Of a stretch of 64,000 nt of DNA, positions 1-7,417 are shown piece after piece. The translations under genes were made by a program, and so were the position numbers. Origin of the DNA: a virus; the IMG/VR virus record IMGVR_UViG_3300043775_002158, positions 1 through 64,000 of that record. The stretch is one strand, 5' to 3'. Numbering within the stretch: the first letter of the stretch is position 1; every line of letters begins with the position of its first letter. The notes below the pieces were generated by a model. The model saw nothing but the letters and a program-made list of their open reading frames with translations, searched no databases and was not told the DNA's origin.

Positions 1-179
1 ACTTGCCAAGCCATTTTTTGGATTACGTTCAAGGTCTCCTCAACGAAAACAATTCCGTTGGTTGTGGTTATCTTTGTTCCAACAATACCACTTTTCATAT
101 CAGTATCCATATAGATAGATACGATTTGGTCAACGTTTATTAATGTGGGTGTACCTCGGTGTGTTAATTTAATTAACAT
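1..179 (-). CDS. FlbD-like small protein (3' end beyond window)
   Basis: Leftward reading frame starting with ATG at 179-177 and running off the left edge, so only about 59 residues are visible. The start MLIKLTHRGTPTLINVDQI, then a stretch ending in ITTTNGIVFVEETLNVI, has the pattern of the small FlbD-like family (an opening strand, an N-D-x-I element, then a glycine turn and a VxE strand). It directly abuts the stop codon of the zinc-ribbon gene at 180-350, so the two are probably co-translated. The family is common in phages; its biochemical role here is unknown. Confidence 0.6.
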   Translation of the reverse strand, partial: MLIKLTHRGTPTLINVDQIVSIYMDTDMKSGIVGTKITTTNGIVFVEETLNVIQKMAWQ

Positions 180-350
180 TTAATTTAATTTTAAGTTTAT
201 AAATAATAATTCCATTCTCGCAGGAACGACTTTTGTTAGATTACAAACATCACAACATTCATCATTCTCATTTTCAGTTTGTATTGGACTTGGGTCATTA
301 CCATAACCCTCGACTTCCTCACCACAAAAACAACATTTAATTTTACTCAT
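180..350 (-). CDS. Small zinc-ribbon protein
   Basis: A 56-residue protein with two cysteine knuckles, CCFCG near residues 6-10 and CCDVC near 32-36, separated by EVEGYGNDPSPI and followed by NLTKVVPARM. This arrangement is typical of a small phage zinc-ribbon family that ends its metal site with a (V/I)IPAR segment. Its stop codon is immediately followed by the ATG of the FlbD-like gene. Zinc binding is inferred from the four to five cysteines; the biological role is not known. Confidence 0.7.
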   Translation of the reverse strand: MSKIKCCFCGEEVEGYGNDPSPIQTENENDECCDVCNLTKVVPARMELLFINLKLN

Positions 351-356
351 TTTTAT

Positions 357-569
357 TTAATTTATAATTTCAAAAATATCCTCTCCAATAATCAATCCCA
401 AATTTCTACCATTATCCCAACGAACATTTACAACATCATATCCAACATTGTAAACAACCCCCTCACTTCCAACCTCAATAGGTAAAGGGTCATTGTTCAT
501 TGGTTCAATTAGTTTAACTCGTTTACCCATTAATATATTTGGGTTTACAACATAATCATTTACTATCAT
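357..569 (-). CDS. DUF4314-like SH3-fold protein
   Basis: A 70-residue protein whose core (G-K-R-V-K-L-I-E-P-M-N-N-D-P-L-P-I then GSEGVVYNVG, VRWDNGRNLGLI and GEDIFEII) follows the DUF4314 pattern: a small SH3-like barrel with a DP.PI loop, a G(S/T)EG turn and a WDNG...L.LI strand. It sits in the leftward early cluster, two bases from the next gene upstream. DUF4314 proteins are frequent in phages and mobile elements; no activity is established. Confidence 0.75.
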   Translation of the reverse strand: MIVNDYVVNPNILMGKRVKLIEPMNNDPLPIEVGSEGVVYNVGYDVVNVRWDNGRNLGLIIGEDIFEIIN

Positions 570-570
570 A

Positions 571-720
571 TTATTTAATTTTAGAGATTTTTAATTTGAT
601 ACCATAAACAACTAAATTGATTAACGATAAAACGAATAGACAAACACAAATACTCCAAAAGATAAAGATAAACTTTTGAATACCCTCTAATTGATTGTAG
701 ATTTCTTGATACATAAACAT
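571..720 (-). CDS. Small single-span membrane protein
   Basis: A 49-residue open frame starting at ATG 720-718. Residues about 15-40 are hydrophobic (FIFIFWSICVCLFVLSLI), flanked by a short N-terminus and a lysine-rich tail, which predicts one membrane span with the positive end inside. It is the first gene of the leftward cluster, about 20 nt downstream of the expected start point of the host-type promoter at 748-778, and its stop lies next to the DUF4314 start. No family recognised. Confidence 0.6.
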   Translation of the reverse strand: MFMYQEIYNQLEGIQKFIFIFWSICVCLFVLSLINLVVYGIKLKISKIK

Positions 721-747
721 TTATTTATTTGATTAACTAATATTACA

Positions 748-778
748 CGAAGGTAATACAAAGTTTTGATATCACAAA
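748..778 (-). promoter_or_regulatory. Bacteroidota-type promoter of the leftward cluster
   Basis: On the minus strand TTTG (778-775) is followed after exactly 19 nt by TACCTTCG (755-748), close to the Bacteroidota consensus of TTTG at -33 and TAnnTTTG at -7. The expected start lies near 742, leaving a short leader before the ATG at 720. Confidence 0.65.
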
Positions 779-836
779 TTTATTTAGAATATTTTTGTTA
801 AAATATTGTTAAAGAATTTTTCACCTGTCACGTCCC

Positions 837-853
837 TCCATTATTGTTTGGCA
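837..853. repeat. 17-bp direct repeat, copy 1
   Basis: TCCATTATTGTTTGGCA occurs here and again at 1904-1920, on both sides of the 1187-1744 gene. Its 3' part is the reverse complement of the TTGCCAAACAACAA elements at 976-993 and 1099-1114. The 721-1186 stretch contains no convincing gene; these elements, a promoter and a terminator are what it holds. Confidence 0.7.
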
Positions 854-975
854 TGTATGACAAACCCCCAAGATCCTGATCGTCGTCCTAAACTTGTTTG
901 GCATATACGATAATATCCGAATTTGCCACACAACATTACAAAACAAGCAGACTCAAGGGGGTTTGTATGACAAAG

Positions 976-993
976 TTTGCCAAACAACAATTT
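976..993. repeat. TTGCCAAACAACAATT element, copy A
   Basis: TTTGCCAAACAACAATTT preceded by GTATGACAA; the same arrangement recurs at about 1087-1114. Partial inverted forms (TTGTTTGGCA) lie at 843-853 and near 893-902, so these copies could pair as long hairpins or serve as binding iterons. Confidence 0.7.
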
Positions 994-1098
994 TCCCATC
1001 GGAGAACCTCCTCTTCAAATTTATTTTGTTAAAACTATGTTAAAGGATTTGCCAAACCATATTAGAGATGACGATGACATCTTTGGGTTGTATGACAA

Positions 1099-1114
1099 TT
1101 GCCAAACAACAATT
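1099..1114. repeat. TTGCCAAACAACAATT element, copy B
   Basis: Exact 16-bp copy of the element at 977-992, again preceded by GTATGACAA. A diverged relative (TTTGCCAAACCATATT) lies near 1058. Confidence 0.7.
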
Positions 1115-1137
1115 CCTGGAAGGAGACGAATATGGTC

Positions 1138-1182
1138 AAAAAAAACCCCCACCTTTCGGTGAGGGTCGGTTAGTGGGGGAAC
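1138..1182 (-). terminator. Terminator of the 1187-1744 gene
   Basis: Read leftward, CCCCCAC (1179-1173) pairs with GTGGGGG (1152-1146) around an inner hairpin and is followed by eight T (1145-1138). It lies directly after the stop codon of the leftward gene. Confidence 0.85.
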
Positions 1183-1186
1183 TAAC

Positions 1187-1744
1187 CTAATCAATAATTG
1201 TATACTCTTGTTTGAGTATCTTAATTCTCTTGATGTGGTCTAAAGACATTACCTTATAATTTAAGGTATTCTCTAAACCATTTTGATACTTTGAATAGTC
1301 GGTCTTGGTATCAATCATATATTGTTGGAACAATAATTTCTCAATACTATTACCCTCAATCAAATATCTTGTGTCAAGATAACTACTATTGTGGTCTTGA
1401 TATCTAAAGTAGAATTTAGTCGGGTCGGACTTTAAAAATACTAAAGATTTAGAAACTAACTGATAAGGACTTTCTTTCTTATCCTCATTCACAATAGGGG
1501 TAATTCCCTCACTCTTATACTTTCTTTCTAATTGACTATCGTAATCAAAACCCGTTTGGATATTTGATAACTTTTGTTCAACTAAAACCTTATCGTAATA
1601 AGGGTTAGGGTTTTGTTTACCACTTTGTTTGAAGTCAAGATATTTGTTCATCTTAACTTTTTTTAATGTTGTCAATCCCACATTAGGGACAAAGATATCT
1701 ATACCTGATAGTATATCTTTTAGTTCAGTTTTAATAATGTTCAT
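1187..1744 (-). CDS. Hypothetical protein (185 aa)
   Basis: A complete leftward frame of 185 residues, mostly charged and hydrophilic, with no signal peptide or membrane span and no motif I recognise. A strong terminator follows it and a possible host-type promoter precedes it, so it is probably a single-gene transcript. It is isolated between two non-coding stretches that share a 17-bp repeat, a position typical of a small early phage gene. Function unknown. Confidence 0.75.
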   Translation of the reverse strand: MNIIKTELKDILSGIDIFVPNVGLTTLKKVKMNKYLDFKQSGKQNPNPYYDKVLVEQKLSNIQTGFDYDSQLERKYKSEGITPIVNEDKKESPYQLVSKSLVFLKSDPTKFYFRYQDHNSSYLDTRYLIEGNSIEKLLFQQYMIDTKTDYSKYQNGLENTLNYKVMSLDHIKRIKILKQEYTIID

Positions 1745-1763
1745 ATCTTATTGTTTGTTCCCA

Positions 1764-1791
1764 CAAAGATATAGTATATATCAATACAAAG
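1764..1791 (-). promoter_or_regulatory. Possible host-type promoter
   Basis: The minus strand has TATCTTTG (1771-1764), a match to TAnnTTTG, 20 nt before the ATG at 1744. A CTTTG upstream (1791-1787) is only 15 nt away instead of about 19, so the -33 element is doubtful. Confidence 0.4.
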
Positions 1792-1903
1792 TTAGAATAT
1801 ACAAATAAAGTTATCCACATTCCATTGTTAATAACTTGGGGTTCACCTTCGGGAACTAATGTGGTTTGGCAAACTCTTGAGAACGAACCCCCTGATGGGA
1901 TAC

Positions 1904-1920
1904 TCCATTATTGTTTGGCA
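1904..1920. repeat. 17-bp direct repeat, copy 2
   Basis: Identical to 837-853 (TCCATTATTGTTTGGCA). A further GTGGTTTGGCAAACT element lies about 40 bp upstream. Confidence 0.7.
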
Positions 1921-1939
1921 GGTCGGGTAAGGTATTGAT

Positions 1940-2060
1940 AGTCAAAGGGTTAGGGGTAGGTAGGAGTGTAGGTAGGGATATACCCCCTCCCCCCTCCCGT
2001 ATCCCCCCTTTATATAGTGTTTTAGGGGGGTCTATAACAGGGGGTCAATGCCACGACTGA
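1940..2060. other. G-run/C-run tract with G-quadruplex potential
   Basis: The plus strand first shows repeated GGGTTAGGGG and GTAGG units (about 1946-1976) and then C runs of 5, 6, 3 and 6 at 1983-2008. On the minus strand the latter are four G runs separated by 1-4 nt, a textbook quadruplex motif. Two further G runs follow at 2035-2045. The rest of 1745-2151 holds no gene. The tract lies where the leftward gene ends and the long rightward block begins, so an origin, a transcription boundary or a packaging-related site are all conceivable. Confidence 0.6.
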
Positions 2061-2151
2061 AATTTTTCCAGAAAAAATCGGGGAAATTGATCTTACCCCC
2101 TAAAGTAGAAATAAAATTTTCCAGATTTTTTTAGGGATATTTATATACTAC

Positions 2152-2790
2152 ATGAAACTATTAGATACCATATACGAATCCGTTCTATTAGAATACTCAT
2201 ATAAACTCATTGACCAATTGGTAGATAAGTTTAGTGAGGAAGGTGTAGATCCCGAAGAGGCGAGGGAGTATATCAATTTGTTTCATAGGTTCTCTCAAGG
2301 ACTTGATCCTAACAAAAGGGACATCATCAAGTATTCGTGGGACGAACTATATAGAACCGTTAATGATAAGAAAGATAGTAGAAGGATTAAGGCAGGGAAA
2401 ATCGGGGACAAGAATATAGATAAGGATGATGTTGTTTATGGTAAGGATGGTGTGATGATATATAGAGGGGACAGTAAGGAGAAATGTATTAGATATGGTA
2501 ATGGTTACAATTTATGTATATCTTCAAGAGGAGACGATAACAAATACGATGAATATACGAGTACCACAAGAAACTATTATTTTATATTCAACAATAACTT
2601 AGATAAGGATGACCCATTACATTTAATCGTTATACAGAGACTTTTATATCCTTTAACACGTGATTCAAGTCCATATGTACTATGGGATGCTGAAAACAGG
2701 TTGATGTTCCCCGCAGACAAATTACCAAGTTTCAAAACAATCGAATTGATATTACCTTGGTTAGAAGGACTTGAATATATCTTTGAATAA
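2152..2790 (+). CDS. Leader-bearing protein of the WC/CI domain family
   Basis: A 212-residue protein beginning MKLLDTIYE, the short form of the leader shared across this region, with possible protease sites IYE (7-9) and LLE (12-14). The TATTTATA box lies at 2138-2145, six bases before the ATG. The middle has a cysteine in YNLCISS (about 119-125) followed some 20 residues later by the strand YYFIF (142-146) and a hydrophobic LIVIQ strand. The same order (WC/CI, then aromatic-YF(I/V), then a second strand) occurs in the genes at 17947 and 23098, so they appear to be divergent relatives. Biochemical function unknown; carriage inside the capsid is inferred from the leader. Confidence 0.75.
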   Translation: MKLLDTIYESVLLEYSYKLIDQLVDKFSEEGVDPEEAREYINLFHRFSQGLDPNKRDIIKYSWDELYRTVNDKKDSRRIKAGKIGDKNIDKDDVVYGKDGVMIYRGDSKEKCIRYGNGYNLCISSRGDDNKYDEYTSTTRNYYFIFNNNLDKDDPLHLIVIQRLLYPLTRDSSPYVLWDAENRLMFPADKLPSFKTIELILPWLEGLEYIFE

Positions 2791-2929
2791 TAAAATTAGA
2801 ACTATATTTCTAATTCCTTTAATATTCCATACTACTTAAGGGGTAAAAACCTGTAAATGGAAATATATTTCCAAAATGAGAAAAAAAATTTCCAGAAAAT
2901 TTTTGTGATATTTATACATATGAAGATAG

Positions 2930-3129
2930 TACTTACAGAATCCCAACTAAAGACCGTTATAGATGAATCATCACAGAAGGTTAGATACTTTGAAGGTGAG
3001 GAGTATGGTATTCCCGAGCAAATCGATTGGTTGATCATGCAGAAGGAGTTTATCTACTTGGGTCAAGGATCAGGTCATAAATTGAAGTTAATCAATAATA
3101 TCATACATAATTTACAGAAATTAAAGTAG
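2930..3129 (+). CDS. Small leader-bearing protein
   Basis: A 66-residue protein. I place the start at ATG 2930, not the upstream in-frame ATG at 2857, because this gives the regional leader MKIVLTESQLKTVIDE and puts TATTTATA (2919-2926) three bases ahead. The predicted cleavage is after E16 (I-D-E). Only about 50 residues would remain, with no recognisable fold. It ends one base before the next gene. Confidence 0.7.
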
Positions 3130-3130
3130 T

Positions 3131-3649
3131 ATGAAGATCCTTATATCAGAACAACAATTAAAGAGTATCGTAAAGAACCAACAGAAAGGTGCAATACTAA
3201 TTGGTGGTTTGGATGATAGAACAGACAAAAAAACAGGTGAACTTATCGATAAGACCATAGGTGAACAAATATCCCTATTAAAAAGTGCAAGTGGGTTCAG
3301 TAATATCATAGGTCTTAGGTATAGTACCTCAGATGGTGATATAAACAAAACCATATTAAATAACCCTAATTTTCCTATTGTATTATTCAGTGCAGGTTGT
3401 CAGAAAGCAGATGTGGTTTTAAATACTAATGGTGTTAACCCTAATAAAGTATTTCTTATACAACCATGGGCGGCAAGTAAAAAAAGAATGGACTACTATA
3501 ATGGATTATCCATACCAAAGAACCAAATATATGTCGGTAAATTTTCAAGTACCGGTAATGGTATACGTGGTGCAACCCGTTGTCCCGAAGGAATGGGTCA
3601 TTGGGAATCCCTTCCCGCAATTGGTGGAATGGTTTTAAAATTAAGATAA
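3131..3649 (+). CDS. Leader-bearing alpha/beta-hydrolase-like protein
   Basis: A 172-residue protein starting MKILISEQQLKSIV. The leader helix is present but the usual (I/L)xE-Q site is replaced by KNQQ. The body alternates predicted strands and helices: AILIGG (about 21-26), then IVLFSAGC (83-90), whose F-S-A-G resembles a serine-hydrolase nucleophile elbow, and a late GHW (about 158-160) that could supply a histidine. The C-terminal domain of the gene at 12227 has the same strand order (VILGG..., IIGFEEGG...) but lacks the serine. Assignment to the hydrolase fold is tentative. Confidence 0.55.
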   Translation: MKILISEQQLKSIVKNQQKGAILIGGLDDRTDKKTGELIDKTIGEQISLLKSASGFSNIIGLRYSTSDGDINKTILNNPNFPIVLFSAGCQKADVVLNTNGVNPNKVFLIQPWAASKKRMDYYNGLSIPKNQIYVGKFSSTGNGIRGATRCPEGMGHWESLPAIGGMVLKLR

Positions 3650-3654
3650 TACAT

Positions 3655-3712
3655 AAAGATACCTCGGGTTTGAAGACCCGACTTAGGACCGGGACTAGTT
3701 ACATAGTACCGT
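3655..3712 (+). other. Structured 3' region or small RNA
   Basis: Between the stop at 3649 and the terminator, two hairpins can be drawn: CGGGT..ACCCG (about 3664-3680) and CGG-ACTA / TAGT-CCG (about 3690-3711). It could be a stabilising 3' UTR or a separate small RNA. Confidence 0.4.
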
Positions 3713-3713
3713 T

Positions 3714-3745
3714 GGACACGAATTCGCTACTCGTGTCCTTTTTTA
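3714..3745 (+). terminator. Rho-independent terminator
   Basis: GGACACGA (3714-3721) pairs with TCGTGTCC (3731-3738) and is followed by six T. It ends the transcript of the 3131 gene just before the next TATTTATA box (3749-3756). Confidence 0.9.
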
Positions 3746-3760
3746 ATATATTTATATAAC

Positions 3761-4702
3761 ATGAAGATCGTAATATCAGAACAACAACTTAGACGTATAA
3801 TAACGGAACAATCATCTACCGTTGTGGTAAAGGGTAGTTTCACCCCTACAGTTCCAGTAACCCATATTGATTTTTGTGATGAGTTACACGCATTTCAGAG
3901 CACAGGTGGTAAGGATATTGGTAACATGAACGTTATTGTTGGTAATAAACTCGAAGAGTTATATAATAACGGTATGAACCCTATGGTTTCTAATGTAAGT
4001 GTATCCGTTAAAGATAATAAAGTAAATTGGACCTGTACAATTGTTCCTAGTCCCGATGGTAAAGCGTGGGTTGGTTTCACCAGTCGTGGTGCTGGATGTA
4101 ATAACGACATTATTAAACGTGCCGAGTCAGTTTCACAAGGAAATGATATTGGGACCGCTAAGAAGAAAATAATGACTAAATTTAAGGAATCTAATATTGA
4201 TATTGAGAAGGTTAACGATTTCGTGTATAAAGGTGGTAAAAACTCGTTTAAACAGGTCTTCTATCGTTATACTAAACCTAACTCATTTCCACCTGTAAAT
4301 GGCCCTAAAACAACTCCTATTAACAAATCTAACAATACACCTGTAAGTGGTGGTAACGAGAACTACGATACTTTAAGAATTAACACATCCGATTTAACCT
4401 CATTCATACAAGAGGTTAGAACTAAGACACAAGGATTGACCGTTAGTTTGGGTTCATTAAAGACGGACATTACTCCTGATAATTGTTCATTTGAGATTTT
4501 ATATGTTAAACCTGGTCGTAAGGATGTTAGTGGTACTTGTAAAAAGATTAAAAGATTTACGGTTGCATTATCCACACAAAATGAAGGTGAAGCCGCGGCA
4601 GATAATATTCTAAGTAAGAACCCCGAATCTAAAGTTATTCGTAAAGGTACATTTGTTGAGAATGGTAATACAAGAACTTGGAAGTTAATTGCCGTGATGT
4701 AA
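3761..4702 (+). CDS. Leader-bearing hypothetical protein (313 aa)
   Basis: The start MKIVISEQQLRRIITEQ is a clear example of the long leader, with the I-T-E/Q site at residues 14-17. TATTTATA is at 3749-3756, four bases before ATG. Two similar-sized halves follow, joined by a Pro/Asn/Thr-rich linker (about 175-198). Both contain isolated cysteines in strand-rich surroundings (VNWTCTIVPS in the first, CSFEILYVKPG and SGTCKKI in the second). Each half could be a small beta domain repeated once. No family recognised. Confidence 0.75.
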   Translation: MKIVISEQQLRRIITEQSSTVVVKGSFTPTVPVTHIDFCDELHAFQSTGGKDIGNMNVIVGNKLEELYNNGMNPMVSNVSVSVKDNKVNWTCTIVPSPDGKAWVGFTSRGAGCNNDIIKRAESVSQGNDIGTAKKKIMTKFKESNIDIEKVNDFVYKGGKNSFKQVFYRYTKPNSFPPVNGPKTTPINKSNNTPVSGGNENYDTLRINTSDLTSFIQEVRTKTQGLTVSLGSLKTDITPDNCSFEILYVKPGRKDVSGTCKKIKRFTVALSTQNEGEAAADNILSKNPESKVIRKGTFVENGNTRTWKLIAVM

Positions 4703-4746
4703 CATACCACCCTAGGAGATCTTGGTATATAATATATTTATACATA

Positions 4747-5187
4747 ATGAAACTAATTGACCTGTTAACTGAGGATACTAATGAACCAAGAGTTGTGTAT
4801 TTTAATACCCCACATGGTTATAATGGTTCACCAGAAGATCATAAGATGATTAAGAAGATGATAAATGTCTATAAGGCCCTGTCTAAGGGTCGTGGCTTGG
4901 TTCAGATATATCATACCCTCAGATACCCACCTTTGGATGTATCCTACGAATTACCCCCTTTAAACACCACTGCAATCCTGATTGACTATCCTAGTAAGAG
5001 AGCACTTAAAGATGGTGAGGATATTGATTATACATTTGATGTTGTCGGTAAGGTGAAATATACCCTCCATAATTTTGAAACACAATATGATACCGACATT
5101 GATAGATTTATGATGCATAAGGGACATGAAATATCATTTGTCTATAAAAAGAGATTTGAGAACTTTGGTGTTGTTATCAGTTCTTAA
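4747..5187 (+). CDS. Small leader-bearing protein (146 aa)
   Basis: I choose ATG 4747 over the in-frame 4678 because it starts with the short leader MKLIDLLTE and lies four bases after TATTTATA (4735-4742). The longer version would overlap the preceding gene. Predicted cleavage is after E9 (L-T-E). The rest is a soluble mixed protein with strands such as TTAILIDYPS and a C-terminal FGVVISS; no motif recognised. Confidence 0.75.
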   Translation: MKLIDLLTEDTNEPRVVYFNTPHGYNGSPEDHKMIKKMINVYKALSKGRGLVQIYHTLRYPPLDVSYELPPLNTTAILIDYPSKRALKDGEDIDYTFDVVGKVKYTLHNFETQYDTDIDRFMMHKGHEISFVYKKRFENFGVVISS

Positions 5188-5301
5188 TTTCTGACCTCCG
5201 ATAACCCCGTTCACGACTTTCCGACGCCGGAACCCCCGTTCGAAATTTATGTCTTTCTATTTTTGTGTCCGTTAATAATAGTGGGATATTTATATGTGTA
5301 T

Positions 5302-6798
5302 ATGAAACTATTTGATATTATATCTGAAGATGAGGAACTTGATGAAGGTTTTAAATCTGATGAACAATGGTTGGATGAATTAAAACGTAAATTTCCCGAT
5401 TGGGATTATAGTAATGCGGTAATATATAGTGATGGTAGAAGAAAAAGAATAAATAATGTTTTTTGTACCATACACAATCATTCCTTTCCTGAAGAGGGTA
5501 GATCGGAGGGAATTGATATGGATAAACATAAAAATGGTACCGGTTGTTATGATTGTGGAAAGGAAGTATGGAAAGAAAAGTTTAAAGAAAAACGTACATA
5601 CGGTAAAGAAGATTGGTTGGAAAAATTAAATGGGGTCAAACATTTCAAAAATAAATACGATTTCAGTAAATCAAAGTTTTTATTTGTTGAACCATTAAAA
5701 AATGGTCCATTGGTTACACACACATATTGTAAAATACACAAGAAATATTTTAATGGCGGTAAAGATGATCAAGGAATTAGAGCATCACATTACCCGGTTT
5801 GGAATTATCCGTGTCCACTTTGTAGAAAAGAAAGTCAATTTGAAAAAAATGCTATTTCTCATGAAGATTGGATTGATAGATTTAAATCTAATGAACGTAA
5901 TAAAAAATATGATTATAGTAAATCAGAAATCTATTATGAAGAAGGTGATAATAAAGCAAAGGTATATAACATAAAGTGTAATGTAAAAGGATTAAATGGT
6001 AAAAAACACGGTGTATTTGGTCAGGAAGGTCTAAGAGCTTTAAATCATGCAAATGGTAATGCTCAATGTCCTAAATGTGAATGTGAAGACAAACAAAAAG
6101 AATTTATTCAACAATCAAATGAAATTCATGGTAACAAATATCTTTATGATAAAGTAGATTTTTGTGATAAAGATAGTATCATAAAAAAAGAAAAAGGTAA
6201 TTATACTTCATATATTAGAAAAGTTTTAATTGGTTGTAAAAAACCAAACCACGGTTATTTTTTCCAAATTGCGGGTATTCATAAAACAGGTGCGGGTTGT
6301 CCTATTTGTAGAGAATCAAAAGGTGAGAACTATATTGATTCATTGTTAAAATCTAAATTTGGTGGAAAATATACAATATTAAGAGAAAACGATGCAACAT
6401 TCAAAACATTAATGGGTAAAAAAGGATTATTACCATATGATTTTTATATACCTGAATTAAAAGTTCTCATTGAATATGACGGTGAACAACATTTTTATCC
6501 CGTTTTTGGTTCATCGGATTATACTAGAAACCTTACTTATAACACAACATTCACAAATGATAATTTGAAAAATAATTATATTAAAATTAATACGGAGGGT
6601 ATTAGATTAATTAGAGTTCCGTATACGATGGAATTTAGTGAAATCAATGATTCGTTATTAGATGCGATTAAAAAAACACCACCAAATACAATTACGTATC
6701 TTGGTGAATATCCGAAAAGACATAATCGTAAGGAAGTTAAAAGTAAATTTAAAATAAACGAATCCAAATTATCCCTAATGAGTATATTAGAGTCATAA
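5302..6798 (+). CDS. Leader-bearing zinc-finger Vsr-like endonuclease
   Basis: A 498-residue protein with the leader MKLFDIISE (site I-S-E, 7-9) behind TATTTATA (5287-5294). ATG 5302 is preferred to 5263 for that reason. Several repeated modules of the type W..KF...KYDYS..(Y/F)....C..H...F.......CP.C run through residues 25-355, each with paired cysteines of treble-clef type. The C-terminal domain (about 377-460) has DFYIPE, LIEYDGEQHF and a later K.NYI....I.LIRVPY, the core of Vsr/EDxHD-type restriction-fold nucleases found in phage homing enzymes. A second copy of the same architecture is at 7418. A capsid leader on a homing-type nuclease is unusual. Confidence 0.8.
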   Translation: MKLFDIISEDEELDEGFKSDEQWLDELKRKFPDWDYSNAVIYSDGRRKRINNVFCTIHNHSFPEEGRSEGIDMDKHKNGTGCYDCGKEVWKEKFKEKRTYGKEDWLEKLNGVKHFKNKYDFSKSKFLFVEPLKNGPLVTHTYCKIHKKYFNGGKDDQGIRASHYPVWNYPCPLCRKESQFEKNAISHEDWIDRFKSNERNKKYDYSKSEIYYEEGDNKAKVYNIKCNVKGLNGKKHGVFGQEGLRALNHANGNAQCPKCECEDKQKEFIQQSNEIHGNKYLYDKVDFCDKDSIIKKEKGNYTSYIRKVLIGCKKPNHGYFFQIAGIHKTGAGCPICRESKGENYIDSLLKSKFGGKYTILRENDATFKTLMGKKGLLPYDFYIPELKVLIEYDGEQHFYPVFGSSDYTRNLTYNTTFTNDNLKNNYIKINTEGIRLIRVPYTMEFSEINDSLLDAIKKTPPNTITYLGEYPKRHNRKEVKSKFKINESKLSLMSILES

Positions 6799-6849
6799 TA
6801 TCAATAACTTTTTATAATTTTAATATATTTATATAACAAAGAACAATAT

Positions 6850-7335
6850 ATGAAAAATAGAGTAATACGTTTAACTGAGTCTGAATTAAAAAGATATATC
6901 AATAAAGTTATATCCGAACAATCTACACCACCACCTACAGGTGGAGGGTCAAATTTCAATCAAACAACACCAAAAGTACCTATTGTTGGGGGAACTCCGA
7001 CTGAAAAGTTGAGAGAATTGGTTGGTAAAGCGGTATTATGTAGAGCGTCAGATAATAGTGCAAGTTACAAATGCGTAATCAGAAGTGCTGGTCAAACTAA
7101 AAGTAATTATATTTATTTGACAGTAAGTTGTGAAAATGAACCCAAGGTTCAATGGATTAGATACTATGCTGATGATGATGACGAAAAAGAATTAACAGTA
7201 GGTGGTAGTTTGCCAACAAGACCTGTAACATGTAAAGGTTTAACTGATTGGTTACGTACAAATATTAAACCATATATGGAACAGTATGATTTTGCGAAAA
7301 AAGGTGGTTCTGACATGAACGCAGATTTTTCATAA
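6850..7335 (+). CDS. Leader-bearing hypothetical protein (161 aa)
   Basis: Starts MKNRVIRLTESELKRYINK and then VISEQ, so the predicted cut is after E23. A Pro/Gly/Thr-rich linker (about 26-50) leads to a small domain with three cysteines (LCRAS, YKCVIRS, VSCENE) and an acidic turn (YYADDDDEKEL). TATTTATA is at 6826-6833, 16 bases before ATG, the longer of the two spacings seen in this window. Followed by a strong terminator. Function unknown. Confidence 0.75.
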   Translation: MKNRVIRLTESELKRYINKVISEQSTPPPTGGGSNFNQTTPKVPIVGGTPTEKLRELVGKAVLCRASDNSASYKCVIRSAGQTKSNYIYLTVSCENEPKVQWIRYYADDDDEKELTVGGSLPTRPVTCKGLTDWLRTNIKPYMEQYDFAKKGGSDMNADFS

Positions 7336-7357
7336 ATGATTTGATGAAAAGATATAT

Positions 7358-7385
7358 AAACCCTCCACAACGGAGGGTTTTTTAT
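7358..7385 (+). terminator. Rho-independent terminator
   Basis: AAACCCTCC pairs with GGAGGGTTT around ACAAC, followed by a T run. It lies 22 bases after the stop at 7335. Confidence 0.9.
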
Positions 7386-7417
7386 TTAATATTATATTGG
7401 GATATTTATATGTGTAT

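Noticed and set aside
977-1162. 61-codon rightward frame between the repeats
   Set aside because: It is built from the TTGCCAAACAACAA repeats and runs into a leftward terminator; composition is not protein-like.
2138-2145. TATTTATA as a T4-like TATAAATA late promoter firing on the opposite strand
   Set aside because: The box keeps a fixed orientation and short distance to the start codon of the gene it precedes on both strands, so antisense promoters are a poorer explanation.
4363-4710. 115-codon leftward frame
   Set aside because: Antisense of the 3761 gene; no promoter or neighbour relation.
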